Made by a program: the position numbers and the translations under genes. From positions 14,776,499 to 14,840,498 of the forward strand of contig NC_034009.1 of the NCBI RefSeq assembly GCF_000346465.2: 64,000 nucleotides of DNA, written 5' to 3'. This DNA comes from Prunus persica. Its lineage: Eukaryota > Streptophyta > Magnoliopsida > Rosales > Rosaceae. Positions 1-11,452 of the stretch are shown here, one piece after another (within the stretch, counting starts at the first letter, position 1; each line of letters starts with the position of its first letter). The notes under the pieces were generated by a model. It saw only the letters and a program-made list of their open reading frames with translations. It was not told where the DNA came from and did no database searches.

Positions 1-258
1 TATAGAGTTTTGATGTGGGAAGTGAAAATTACAACTAAGTATTTATTTTTTAAAAAATATGAATTTTTTTGTATTTTTTATAGATTTTAAAAAAATTTTG
101 TTGTTGCTGACATCAGCAAACTCGGCTGGAACTAGGGTAGATCTTGCCTGAGGGCTAGACTAGTTTTGTGGGCCTCATCTCCTGCTAGGGCTAGCCCTTG
201 TTGCTGAAAACAGTTTTTGGGCCTAAACCCCCCCCAGCCCTTGTTGCTAGAACTGCTC
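1..258. mobile_element. Terminal fragment of a PIF/Harbinger (Tourist-like) element
   Basis: The last bases before 259 (TTGCTAGAACTGCTCTAA) resemble the right end of the complete Harbinger element at 38186-41358, which ends with TTGCTGGAAGTGCTTTTA. The GC-rich 'gggctagccc' and 'gctgacatcagc' words before the end also occur just inside that element's right end. The left part lies outside the window, so only one terminus is visible. The trailing TAA could be the target duplication, but its partner cannot be seen. Confidence 0.5.
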
Positions 259-259
259 T

Positions 260-3200
260 AATAGCCCTCCTTGTCGTTGAATCTCTTGTAGAAACCACCA
301 TTGAATAAAATCAAAGGGTTGGTCTTCTTTAATAGAGGAAAGGTTAAATGCTACCCCCTTCCTCTGACCTTGAATCATTCTTTCAACCTTCGGCCAGGCA
401 CCTAACTAACCTAAAAATTCGGAAGCTCCTGAAGATCTGACTGAAATCGGATTTACTTTTTGTGCCAAATTTGTTCAATGCCCTAGGAGTGAAGTTCAAG
501 GGCTTGGCTTTTTGGCTCAGATTCCGTATCGGCTGTTTGTTCATTAAGCCTATTCTCGAGCTTATATCTACTCTCTTTTCTTTTAGAGGCGTACCTCTCC
601 TTGAGATCGAACACTTTACCAAGGATTGAATCCAAAAGCAAGAACTCGGTTGACATCTTGGGTGAGGGTTCATCTTCAAATCTGTCTCCTTGTCATGAAC
701 AAACTACTTTGTCTACATTAGAGTGCAAGGTGCGCAGAAGATTCCTTTAGGTAAGCACACTAGAAGGAAAGGACTTGTCTTTTCTGGACTTCCTATGTCT
801 TGCTGCCTCCGCTTGACTCAGGAGGAGAGGAGAGCATTCTTCTACAAAAATCATAAAACGATTATTGCGAATAATGAGACGCTACCCTTGCCTTGAGGAA
901 GATCTGCGAACTGCGATCGAGGGAAGGCTTTTCTTCTTTCCTCGACTTTCCTCACTTTATCACACCCGATGAAACAGAGAGCAAAAGAACCTTGACTTTA
1001 GCAAACTAAGAGACAAGCAAGGACGGGAAGCTACTCGCCCTCAGTCAGTAGAACCCTATTGAGGGAAGATGACCCACTTCTCTTACTATATTAGTATTAG
1101 TAGGGCACACTACTCTTTCCTTTAGGAACAATAGCCAACTAGTCTCTTACACAAGAATTGGTGGACTCGCACACATAGGTCCCTCTTTCTTTTCTAGTGT
1201 ACGTACCTCAACTCGAGGTTTATTCTTTATTAATAGGTGGGCGTGAGAGTGCTCGACTGACTTTCTGTCCAAACAAAAAAAAGAAGGCTACGTAGTGCAG
1301 CTTAGGGGAAGCCCAGGTCTAGTTTAGGGAGGAGTAGTCACCCAATAGCGGAGGATAGTGGATCGATTAGCCTACGCTACAAGTAGCACGTTGTTCCTAC
1401 CCCTTAACCTACCTTATCTTAGGGGAGGATAATCTTTAGTAGTTTTCCATTAAGATCTTTATTGCTTTTGCCGCTACTAAGAGAAAGAGACCGTTAAAAC
1501 TAAAACTAAAGCAGGAGGAAAGAGAAGTCTTCCTTCTTCTAGAGTTGCTTTCAAAGGTTGATCCTTTTACTAAGTAGCTTTCACGCTCCCCAGCCTTCTG
1601 ACTTGCTCCATTTAATATTTAACAATGAGAATAAGCAGACTAACTTAGACCTTAAGAGGGCAACACCAATACCCACTCGATTGGACAAAACAAGACCTAG
1701 GTTGACATCCACAAGGCAATTCAAGTAAACAATAGGGTTGGCTACTCGGGGATAGACTTGGTTCCTCAGTGACTCAGAAATGCACCACCTCTTAGGTCAG
1801 CTCATCCAAGCGGAGCTAACCCTTCTCTTAACTGGTATTTCCGCTTTTTTTCTTGCATTCCATAATGGGAAGAACCTCTTCGTCTATTGTCTTCGGGGGA
1901 TAGCAACAACCTGTAGGCTCGATAGACCTGTTGAATAAAGAGAAAGAGAAGCACGACTCTCTTATACAAGAAGTAGGGAACAAAGTTGCACCCTAGGGCG
2001 GACTGACTCAAGGAAAAGAAAGATTGAATCTTGGCAGAGTGACCCACTTTGTACCCATCTCACTTTAGGTTTAGGAATAAATCCCAACTTGGGAGCTAAG
2101 CTTGGATCAGAGGTGGGCGGACCTTTCTCTTACTAAATTCTATTTCATATGCATATTTGTGCAGCCACTCTGACTTCTATTGAGAGGTCCCTCGGGGAGA
2201 GAGCCATTATTGGGCATATAGAAATACGTACTCTTCTATGCCCCAACTAAATCCTATTTATTGTAACAAAAGGCTGATACTCTAAGAGCAATCATCCTAC
2301 TAAGACTCTAGCGCTAGCTCATAGGAAAAAGGGAAAAACCACTTCTTCATTGTCTATTGCTCGGGCGATAGAAGCGGGAGACCTTAGCCCTTATTGACTT
2401 CAACAAACTAAACCCCTAAGGAAGGAAGGTTAACCAAACCAATCTTTAAAGAAAGAATTCTTGCATGTCGATTTAGCAAACCAATGCTTTAAATCACTCA
2501 GCCATACCTCCTAGGATTCGGAAAGCACGGGGAACTTCTCTTTCCATTAAGAAAGAGTTAATCTTTTCATACTTAGCCAGGAATGGCAGAATCGTTTGTT
2601 GCCATTCAAGAGGTTAGCCCGGCCCAGTAAGTGAAATCAAAATGAAAAAGGGTAGGAAAGAGCTTGAATGACCGATTTCACAAGAGGTCGAATGTACCCA
2701 TTATCATGCTTGTCAACGAGATTCCAAGGCGTTTCACCGGAAGAAAGATTCCCCAAAATGCGATTACTATTAGTTTGTCACCAACCTCTTTTCATATAAT
2801 TGTTTGTTATAGGAATCGGGTGTTCGATCCTTATTAAGACTCCACTATTTCATTAATTCATTCTCGGTGCAAAACCGTCTAGCTAGGGAACTCTTCACCA
2901 GTTGCTAATTCGGAGGATTCGTTTGTGACTTCCACCTTTTAGACATCCAAAAAGGGAAAGCAAGGAAGCTTTGCCCTTATTAACACATGGGCGATCACTC
3001 AACTCCTACTTTAGATAGGAAGCCCAGCTTAGCCTAGCGCAACTATGGCCTACCTTTTAGTAAGAGATCAACCTGTCGGGCACTTGGATTCCTCCGTCCC
3101 ACAGGGGAAGACCCAATCCAGAGAGGGAAGAAGATGAAACATAAAAAGCCGAAGGGTCCTAGTGCCAGACGAGCTACTCGAACAACCTCCACGCTTTCCG

Positions 3201-3690
3201 GTCACCCTTGAAGAGTACATGCCTCCTATTGTGCTTTCCTCCCTACCCTTTTACTTAAGAATCCAAAGGTTACTTCTCTCCTAACTAGTGGGAAAATGAC
3301 TTACTTGAATGGGGAGCTATCTTATAACACTAACAAGTGGGGACATAGAAGGATAACCTTCTTGAAAAGGACAGAGCCGCTTGGCTGCTACTTACACATT
3401 TGGAGTTCCGAACTAAACTACGGAACGGAATTCAAGGGCTGGACTTAGAAGCCCCTTAGATAGCACTTCTTCTATGAATATAAGAGAATTTCTTAATAGT
3501 AGAGCTCATCACGACCATCATAACCTAACTCTAGGACTGCTACAGGCACTGATCCTTCTATTTTCTATTCAAAGTTTCATTTCTCCTGTTGAATGTAGTT
3601 TCTCCGGAAGCGAGCTATTGACTAGCGGCAATCGGGACAGAGAGAAGACTAGAAAACCCCGGAAGGCGCTAACAAACCGACTTTGCTTAC
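260..3690. other. Probable insertion of mitochondrial spacer DNA (NUMT)
   Basis: This 3.4 kb block differs in texture from the rest of the window. It is less AT-rich, full of short purine/pyrimidine strings such as GAAAGAGAA and CTTTCTTT, and free of transposon termini or intron-like tracts. That texture is typical of angiosperm mitochondrial intergenic DNA. No recognisable mitochondrial gene was found. The open frame at 3474-3812 encodes 112 residues, but its last third runs into the neighbouring LTR fragment, so it is chimeric and probably meaningless. The assignment rests on composition and style only. Confidence 0.45.
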
Positions 3691-3693
3691 CTT

Positions 3694-4276
3694 CATATCG
3701 AACCCGGATAACGCAACGCCTAATATTCATAAATTTGATCGACAGTCAAACGATAACCAAATTCAAATCCGAGTATACCTTCATGCTCGGGACGACATGG
3801 GGATCATTCTAGCTTAAAAACCCAACCTTGACAACCTGTTGACGCTTCGCCACCTCCGCCTGCTGTCTAGAGGAATTTTTCGATGATCAAAAAACTTCAA
3901 ACCGTCGGCCAATAATCATACCATCAGATCAAACACATCAAAGGGGAGTAACTTTATACCTTTGCTCGACGATCAATTCAACCATTAAGAGCCTTGAACT
4001 AACGATTTTCTCTACGAAAAACCAAGAAAATTCTAGGTTTGGATTCGATGATTTCAGGATGGAATCACATCGGGTCTTTGAGGGAAATTACAGAGGGGAG
4101 GTAGGGGAGTGTTTTGGAACCCACTTGGCGGCTGGGGTGGCCGGAGTTAGCTAGAAACAACGTTGGAAGTCACGGTTAAAAAGTGACCAAAAATAACCTT
4201 ACCCCCGAGGGCAAAATTGTAATTTTGTAATTAATTTAATTTAAACGAATAATTAAAATTGGGTTGGGATGTTACA
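3694..4276 (-). mobile_element. Truncated Ty3/gypsy LTR (5' part), minus strand
   Basis: On the minus strand the block opens with TGTAACATCCCAACCC at 4276. It continues with the phrases 'ccccatgtcgtcccgagca' and 'ttatccgggttcgatatg', which recur in order in the LTR copies at 34225-36794 and 60743-62400. Homology stops abruptly at 3694, where the mitochondrial-like block begins, so the LTR is cut after roughly 580 bp. No target duplication can be read. Confidence 0.75.
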
Positions 4277-5549
4277 TTCGTTGCCCCATTTTCTGAGTTA
4301 GCGAGAACTAAGTCCAAATCATCCTAAAGGAGACGCAAGTGCTAAGGGAGTACTCTATTGTTCTTCCAGCAGTTATGTGTTTTGTGTTGATGTTTTCGGC
4401 AGCTTTGAAAATGGGTGAAGATGATTTGCTTATGTTGAACTGAGATTATATGAGCTTGACATGAGAGCTTGGAGTGTGGGAGTTAAAGACCGGCAAGTTT
4501 AGCAAAAGAGAATGCTTGTTCTTGGCTTGGTGTTTGATATGCTTGAGTTTGGGTGTTGAGAATTTGTTGTTCGAAGCTATGGCTTTGGTGATTTAAGAGT
4601 TTCAAGAGAATCTTAGAAGAGTATGAGGAGGAAGGAAAAGATTGGAGTTATTCTTGGTGAGGCTTTATAGGAAAGATGAAGGATTTCAAGGCTAAGGAAG
4701 TATGAGAAATAGCTGTGATGGCTGCTGGGATGCTTGCAATAGCCAAGAGAATGGGCAGATGGTCACTGAATGCTTGCAACAACTAAGAGAAAGGGGTTGC
4801 TGAGAGGCTTGTAGCAACCAAGAGGAGTTGGTTTTGCCTGGGCAATGCCTCCCAATTTATAGAAGGGAAGGCTCTCTTTGGTTTCCAATAGGTAAAAGAA
4901 AGTGTAGGAACCAGTCTATTTCCAACGGGTAAAAGGGAGCATTGGGACATTCTTATTTCCAGCAAGTAAAGTTAGGTATTGGAAAATGACTATTTCATAT
5001 GGGTAAAAGGAAGTGTTGGAACCAGTCTATTTCCAACGAGTAAAAAGGAGCATTGGGACTTTCTTATTTCCAGCAGGTAAAGCCATGCATTGGAAAATGA
5101 CTATTAAGGAAGTGTCAGAATTGGCTTGTTAACAGAGGGTAATAGGGAGTGCTTAAAGAATATCTCATTTGCTCACCCATATTGGAGAACTCTAAGTAAT
5201 AGGCTTGGACTTTGGTGCTCCCAAGTAGCTAACCCAAAGTCTCCATTATCCAAGAGCTTCCTTGGACTTGTGGACCTCTGTAACCTTCCACACCACAACC
5301 CCTCGTGCAAGCCCCGTGAACCACATAACTTAGGTTCATGTGAGCTTGGTAGGTTATTGGCATAGGAAAAATGTATTAGCGTGACATGAAGTTATTTGGC
5401 ATGTGCTTGGAAAGCTTGGGCATGTGTTACAGTGATTTGGGCTTTTGTGACCTAGCTTAGTGATATATCGGAATTAAAGGAATAGGTTTTTAGCATGACT
5501 TGAATGCTATTAGACAAATAACATCCACAAGATAATAACATCCTAACAA
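4277..5549. other. Unassigned region between an LTR fragment and the truncated Harbinger
   Basis: I recognise no gene here. It lies directly before the LTR start on the minus strand, so part of it may be internal or 3' untranslated sequence of that retrotransposon. A purine-rich AGAAAATGGGG just before the LTR start would fit a polypurine tract. It contains the 111-bp tandem repeat listed separately. Short open frames at 4783-4965 and 5126-5365 have no recognisable product. Confidence 0.35.
4885..5165. repeat. Tandem repeat, period about 111 bp, about 2.4 copies
   Basis: The phrase CCAGTCTATTTCCAAC occurs at 4911 and again at 5022. The flanking words 'gggtaaaa', 'gagcattgggac', 'cttatttccagca' and 'ggaaaatgactatt' recur at the same spacing. 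A decayed third copy follows from about 5110. The copies differ at scattered positions, so the duplication is not recent. Confidence 0.75.
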
Positions 5550-7530
5550 TTAAACAAATATTATGTACCTTACCAAAAAGATAATCAAGCTTAATATTAC
5601 CATAATGAAACACAAAAATCTAGTATTACCTGTAGGAACTCTTAATCCTGTTGGTCTACTAATTGCATCTCGTAACACCCTAGAATCTAATGCAGATCCT
5701 TCCCAACCAGGGAAAACAAATATAAATTTCATGTCAGGAGTACAAACTCCTAATACATTGGTTACAATCTCCCCCTTTCGTGTTCGATATCTTGGTTTAT
5801 CTTGTTCAGGGACACGAATCCTAATGTAAGTCCCATCCAATGCCCCCAAGCATTTCTACGCAATTAAAAAAAATAAGGTACCTTAGAAACTTAAAATATA
5901 AATATAATAATAAAATTGGCCAATCTTAATTTAATTTTATAGTACCTTAAACCATCTCCATCTATTATCGATGCAATTATCAGGTATGGGTTCCGGCACC
6001 TTCAAAAGTCTACCTTGTAATCTTATCACTCCATCCAAGATTGAATTGAAGTACCTACTAATAGTCTCCCCCGATCGCTTAAATCTACTACTCATTGTAC
6101 GATTCTTCACATGATGTGCGAGTGTATGTAAAAACATACACACTTGCTCTTCAATGGTTACTGAACCATTTGTTCTCACTCTCCCATCATCACGGACTAA
6201 TTGACATAAATAATGGAAAGTTCTCCTATCCATCCTAATTTGGTTCACACATTGTACGTCATCAATTCCTATAATGCTATCTAAATAATTTGACCGAGTT
6301 GCAATCCTGAAAAATCTTTGACTCCTAATGGCATTCCGTTGTTGGCGTCGTTGTTCCAAATTGTAGTTTGTCATGAACCACATCATGCACCAAACCATGA
6401 TATGCAAGATCCACAACCTAATAATAAAGTATGCCACAATCTTTCTTTCATCCATATCTAGGCATAATATAGAGGAAATGTTTTCAGTAAAAGTAATATA
6501 AATAACCATGCATTAATTTTAGCAATATAAATAATCATGCATTACACAAGACTACATGTAAAATTAGAATAATACAACAATAAGTAGAATTCTACACATG
6601 ACAGAAGACTACAAAATACCATCCTGCTTGCATATACAGAAATATATGTGGCTTAACTATAATACTGTTTTTATTAGAATTGTAATGTGAATATTGATAT
6701 GCATATATTTGTACTAGACATCAAAGTTTCCATGTACAACAAGAAGGAGAAAGTAGCAGGAGAACAAAAGCAATAAAAGGTTCATATATTATTATGTACT
6801 TCGAGTTTTATTTATTATTATTATTTTTTGGGTTGGGTAAATCGCAGGAGGAAGGGACATATGCCTTAAGGTGGTGGGAAGATTGAAGATAGAATCAATA
6901 TAAGGGTCAAAGTCTTTGGGAAAAAATATCAGTGGAATTTGATCACTTTCCAAGTGCCTGTTCAGATAAAGATAAAGCATTGCTGTCTTTGAGACTCTGC
7001 AATTCATTCATTAATCCTATGTCCAATGTTTCTTATTTGTAAAACAGGTCATTTTACGATTTAGCTTTCATTCATGTAAGTAAGCATAACCTAATTTCAC
7101 AAACGAAAAATACATAACCTAATTTCCATAAAAATTTAATTAAAAAATTGAAAATATAAAGAATAGAGATGAAGCAAGAAGAAGCATATTGGAGAGAGTA
7201 TGAAAGAGAGAGAGAGAGAGTGAGAGATGAATATCTGGAGAAGAGTGAAGAAAATAACCTGTGGAGAAGATAGCAGAGAAGAACCCTAGGGAGAAGAAGA
7301 TGAAAAGAGCGTCTGATTTTTTTGTAGAACGCATGCTTAGCTGTATAATTAAGCCTGTATTATATAAACTGGGGGGTGTGGGTTGTATTAGTTAGTCAGG
7401 TAAGGAGAGTATTAAAAGCCCAACCCGTATAAAATAGTCGGGTAATTAAATAATACAAGTTGACACCAAACACCTGACATGGATTATTCACTGCTATCCA
7501 GAGTCTAATACGATGTACCAAACGAGCCCT
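5550..7530 (-). mobile_element. Truncated PIF/Harbinger element, 5' half
   Basis: The minus-strand terminus is at 7530 and reads AGGGCTCGTTTGGTACATCG inward, the style of a plant Harbinger/Tourist terminal inverted repeat. Inside lie a non-coding leader (about 6510-7400) and the start of a transposase gene (6509-5630). The partner terminus and the 3' half of the transposase are missing, so the element was cut on the left, near 5500. At 7531 the outer end meets an LTR fragment directly. No intact target duplication can be assigned. Confidence 0.7.
5630..6509 (-). pseudogene. PIF/Harbinger (HARBI1-like) transposase, 3'-truncated
   Basis: Exon 1 (6509 to about 5946) encodes the N-terminal region with the DUF8040-type signature: IDDVQCVNQIRMDRRTF followed by CQLVRDDGRV and the helix-rich stretch RFKRSGETISRYF. 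A GT/AG intron (about 5863-5945) joins it to exon 2 (about 5630-5862), which reads KCLGALDGTYIRI. The aspartate of ALDGTY and that of SALDSRVL match the first two acidic residues of the Harbinger DDE nuclease. Exon 2 ends at a splice donor after RVPTG, and the exon bearing the third acidic residue is absent. The protein would have cut and pasted DNA at 3-bp TWA sites, but this copy cannot be active. Open frames on the plus strand here are antisense shadows. Confidence 0.8.
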
Positions 7531-9140
7531 GTAAGTATTATCCTGTGATTGTTAGGTCACAAGTGACGTAGTTTATCCGACGTGTTGACATACCCCATAT
7601 GTGGCATTGGATGTTTCGACATATGGGGAGATTTTGTGATTGTTAGGTCCTACGTGACGTAGGTTATCCGGAGTGAGGACAGACCCCATACGTGGTGTTG
7701 GATGTTCCGACGTATGGGGGAGATTATGTGATGGTTAGGTCACATGTGGCGTAGGTTATCCGGGGTGTTGACAGACCCCATACATGGCGTTAGATGTTCC
7801 AGCGTATAGGGAGATTTTGTGATTATTAGGTCCCACGTGGCGTAGGTTATCCGGCGTGAGGACAGACCCCATACGTTGCGTTGGATGTTCCGGTGTATGG
7901 AGGAGGTTATGTGATGGTTAGGTCACACGTGGCGTAGGTTATCTGGCATGTTGACAGACCCCATATGTGGCGTTGGATGTTCCTGCGTATGGGGAGATTT
8001 TGTGATTGTTAGGTCCCACGTGGCGTAGGTTGTCCAATGTGAAGATAGACCCTATACGTGGCATTGGATGTTCTGGCGTATGGGGGAGATTATGTGATGG
8101 TTAGGTTCCACGTGGTGTAGGTTATCTGGCGGGTTGACAGACCCCATACGTGGAGTTGGATGTTCCGACGAATGGGGAGATTTTGTGATTGTTAGGTCCC
8201 ACGTGGCGTAGGTTATATGGCGTGAGGACAGACCTCATACGTGGCGTTGGATGTTTCGGCGTATGGGGGAGATTATGTGATGGTTAGGTCACACGTGACG
8301 TAGGTGTTCCGGCGTGTTGACGGACCCCATACGTGGCTTTGGATTTTCTGGCGTATGGGGAGATTATGTGATTACCAGGGAGATGAATAAAGGATTGTTA
8401 TGTTATATTGGAAAAGACATGTTTGTAGAAAGAACTACGTGTGGCTTGATCCCTTAGTAAGGGTACGTAGGCAGCCTAGGGTAGCGCCTAGGTGCAGCCG
8501 CGGGCTAAATTTTACTTGGGTGGTTTTATTTAGATTGGTTTCGACCTTGTTGTGGATCCTGAAACTCGATTGAAACCGAGGTGTGATTGAATAGTCGTTC
8601 CTACTCCTGTTTGGCTAATGGAGGGTTGTGCAAATGTGTTCGGGTCAAACAAGTGTAAAACTCGTTTAGGATTGTTGTACGAATTGGGCTGAGGCCTTAA
8701 ACTACTTGCGTTGGTGTTAGGATGTTAAACATCACAAGATGGAATTTGGTAGGTTATGTTATGTTGGTTACAGTGGACATTTATAAAGTTGTTGAATTCA
8801 TTACCTACGTCGTTTAGAGTATTATTTGACTTAGGAGCGTTGTTAAGGGTTTTGCTTCGGACCATTTGAAGGCTGGAAGCTGCCTATGGGAATTGCATGT
8901 GGTTATATTGTGTATGCTGCCAGTTGTGGATATTAAATATGTTTTATGCAGGTTGAAATTTTTGGGATTGTTCAAATTACAGGAGAGACTCTGCCAAAAT
9001 TTTGGCAGAAAGTCTCGTACTCTTATTCCTTTTGGAAAAAGGAGACTACAGTTTTAGTAAGTGGTCCAGGCATCTAGGTGATGTCGGAATTTCCACAGGA
9101 TTCATCCCGGGTTTCAGGAAATTCAGGGCGGGTCCTGTCA
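7531..9140 (+). mobile_element. Ty3/gypsy LTR, 3' part, plus strand
   Basis: The right end reads GGTCCTGTCA at 9131-9140, identical to the end of the solo LTR at 34225-36794. The preceding ~290 bp also match that LTR in order: 'ggttgaaatttttg', 'ggagactctgcc', 'aaattttggcagaaagtct' and 'agtaagtgg'. The left part is the expanded tandem array. No LTR start (TGTAACAYC) is present on this strand, so the copy is 5'-truncated at the junction with the Harbinger terminus at 7530. Confidence 0.75.
7545..8370 (+). repeat. Tandem array: nine ~92-bp monomers in an alternating two-monomer higher-order repeat
   Basis: Monomers begin near 7545, 7633, 7730, 7815, 7912, 8000, 8093, 8185 and 8275 with GTGATNGTTAGGT. 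Type B carries 'ggtcac' and 'gttgaca'; type A carries 'ggtccca' and 'gaggaca'. The separators also alternate, 'ggggagattttg' against 'gggggagattatg'. The order is B A B A B A B A B, so the real repeat unit is a ~182-bp dimer. Each monomer contains two halves related to 'acgtggcgttggatgttcc'. The solo LTR at 34225-36794 has only about three short relatives of this motif (35700-35870), so the array expanded inside this LTR copy. Confidence 0.9.
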
Positions 9141-10069
9141 ACTTTAGAACATATTTTTCCAACAATTGAACCAACTTAAACTTTACCTCAATCCTTTGAA
9201 TCTTTCTGCAATGCACAAAGAAGGCCCCCAAGGAGTAAAACCACCAAACAACACTTGATAACAAGAGAGGAGCTTGTTTCAGTTATACTACGTCCGAGGG
9301 GCCTAAACGTATTGTATGGCCACCATCTTTGGCTATGTTGTAGAGAACAGAAAATTGAGCAAGGTGCTGTAGAGTTAAAACAGCATAACAGAGGACTTAC
9401 TAACCTTGAACAAGGTTTCAGATGGTTAGAGAACTCCAATTGCTGTGAATTTTGGATATGTCATACTTCTCTAATGAAGGAACAACCTGTATGAAGAAAT
9501 TATTGTCGAATGATCAGTATAAATTGACATGCAAGAAAGAATTCGAGCCTACATCAATACAACAGACAAGAATGAATAGGCGGCATTTCAACACGCTTTG
9601 AGATGACTACACTTCTTGGATGAAGCTCCCATCTTGATAGATTATAGCCAAGACATAGATGAATAATATTGATGAAGGGTAATATTCCATTAGAGCGCAG
9701 AGGAATGCTACATGCAAGAGTAAATATATTTACACTAGTGTGGAACCAGTAAACAGGAAGTAAGAGAACACTTGTCTCAACTTGAATACAATTTAAGGTA
9801 GATAGACATCTCCGATTTCCTTGATGTTTGGATATGTTGTAGAACTCGACCTCAGAAAAAATTTTCGTGAAGGAATAGAGGTAAAAATCGCAACAGGAAC
9901 TCGCATGAAAAACCAATCCGTGCATAAAACAGAGTACTAGACAGAGATGAGCTATTCGTCCTCCAACTGAGGTGTTTATATTTCTCCAATTCGGCTAATT
10001 CTCGGATATATTCTACTAGAGAGGCAGATGAACAAGTCTGAAGAAGGAACGATTTCATTTTGAGCTTAG
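9141..10069. other. Unassigned stretch between two oppositely oriented LTR fragments
   Basis: No gene or terminus is recognised. Frames up to 123 codons on the minus strand show no family features. It may be a divergent central LTR portion continuing the minus-strand LTR that starts at 10512, because the LTR copies in this window vary most in that zone. Confidence 0.3.
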
Positions 10070-10512
10070 GAAGTTAATGCTTTGGACCTGTGAACAGGTC
10101 TGTATGGTATTGATGAGGTTCTGACGGGTTTGGGAATTATGATGAGTTTGTGGGACTTTATGAGGGGGAATGAAGAGAATATTTATGGGACTTGTGCTGA
10201 ACAGACTTGGGACTCATCAAATACAGGCGTAGGAAGGTCTGGCTTGGGGTATTTTAAATTTTGACTTCTTCAAAATTACGATTGTGCCACTGCACTTCCG
10301 TAGATCACAACTTCCTCTTTAAGACTCATATTTGAGCCCACTACATGTCTATGAATTCGTGAGAGCGAGCTCTACGCAATTGAGCAACTCTAACTTCCAA
10401 AAATAATTCCAAACAAAAAGTGACCAAAGTACCCAACCCCCAAGGGCAAAATTGTAATTTCACAAATATAAATAAATTGATTAAAACCATTAAATTTGGT
10501 CGGGATGTTACA
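10070..10512 (-). mobile_element. Ty3/gypsy LTR, 5' part, minus strand
   Basis: On the minus strand it opens TGTAACATCCCGACC at 10512. 'aaattacaattttgccc' and 'ggtcactttttg' follow, then 'gcgtagagctcg', in the same order as the LTR start at 60743. Beyond about 10260 the match fades, so the left limit is approximate. Confidence 0.7.
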
Positions 10513-10748
10513 TCCATGGCAAACATATCCACGAAAACCTCAATTACCTCCAATGTTGGTTGCACAATCGTATCCTCTCCCAGTGGATCTTCAGGTGGGA
10601 TCACTCTTAGTGAATTCAATAGCACCATTCAACTCACTTGGAGATTACTGCCCTCTTCAGCACCTCCCTCATTTTCCGTCACGATTGCATTCAAGTTCTG
10701 CCACCTTGGACAGTCCTTCACATGATGGGCTCCTTGGCAAAGAAAGCA
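10513..10748 (-). pseudogene. Ty3/gypsy gag fragment with a CCHC zinc knuckle
   Basis: Minus-strand translation from 10748 gives CFLCQGAHHVKDCPRWQNLN, a C-x2-C-x3-H-x4-C zinc knuckle of the form common in plant chromovirus-like gag proteins. It continues through an acidic linker to a stop at about 10632, then reads on as VLLNSLRVIPPEDP and VFVDMFAMDV. The gag coding sequence runs straight into an LTR start at 10512 without protease or polymerase. This is either a nested insertion into gag or an internal deletion. On the right it ends about 20 bp before the AKR duplication unit begins. Confidence 0.75.
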
Positions 10749-11217
10749 ACTTGAGAATAGTCAAGAGAGTACAAATATATAATTGGTTCGCCAGAGTCTT
10801 AAATTGAAGTGCTTTAATTTAGGATTATCAATTGTTGAATCCTGGGAGATTTACGCATATTGAACTGCGAGCACAGTGTTTAGGTGCAATTCTCATAAGC
10901 CTCAATCGCAAATGTTTTCAATATTTCTACATATTTATGTTTGTTAGTTTACATGAGTTCTATGTAAGTTCGCTATCATATGTTTGTTGAGAATTATTAT
11001 CTTTAAATTCATATGTCCTATTGTTCTGTCAACACTAAATGCACCACAACAGTAACTGCAGGTATTTAAGCACTAGGTAACACTATGTTTTGGGTTTGTA
11101 TGAATTTTTATAAGGGAAAATTGCAAGAAGAGTTGTGGGATTATGCCATAGATAAAGAGTCCTCTTTATTTCACCCAATCCAATCAAGATTTTGTGGGAG
11201 GAGTGCAACGGTGGGAG

Positions 11218-11452
11218 GAGTAAATTGACCATATTACGAAAAGATAAAATGAGTAGTTATGTTCCATAAAAATAGAACCCATTATTAGATTTTATTTTTA
11301 ATTTTAATTTTTTAAAATAAAAACCAAAATTGACCATATTATCTTCATTTAATTAATAATTTTAATTTTTAATATTTGCATTAACAAGGACATTTTCCGG
11401 TATTTTGAATATTTCACCATTCTCTGCCTTTTGCTTTATATATATGGATTAG
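11218..11452 (-). mobile_element. Relic of a small Helitron, 5' part
   Basis: Read on the minus strand it begins 'tatatataaagcaaaaggc' and continues 'gagaatggtgaaat' and 'caaatattaaaaattaaaa', the same 5' portion as the complete Helitron at 33878-34165. No 3' hairpin or CTAG end is present. The same relic sits at the same place in units 2 and 3, so it predates the tandem duplications. Confidence 0.65.

Noticed and set aside
3474..3812. 112-codon frame as a mitochondrial chimeric gene
   Set aside because: Its 3' third is LTR sequence read backwards, so the frame spans an insertion junction and is not an organellar gene.
5563..5829. 88-codon plus-strand open frame
   Set aside because: It is the antisense of the Harbinger transposase exon with the ALDGTY and SALDSR motifs, which explains its openness.
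7545..8370. CRISPR-like array
   Set aside because: Repeats are contiguous ~92-bp tandem monomers without unique spacers, in plant nuclear DNA, inside an LTR.
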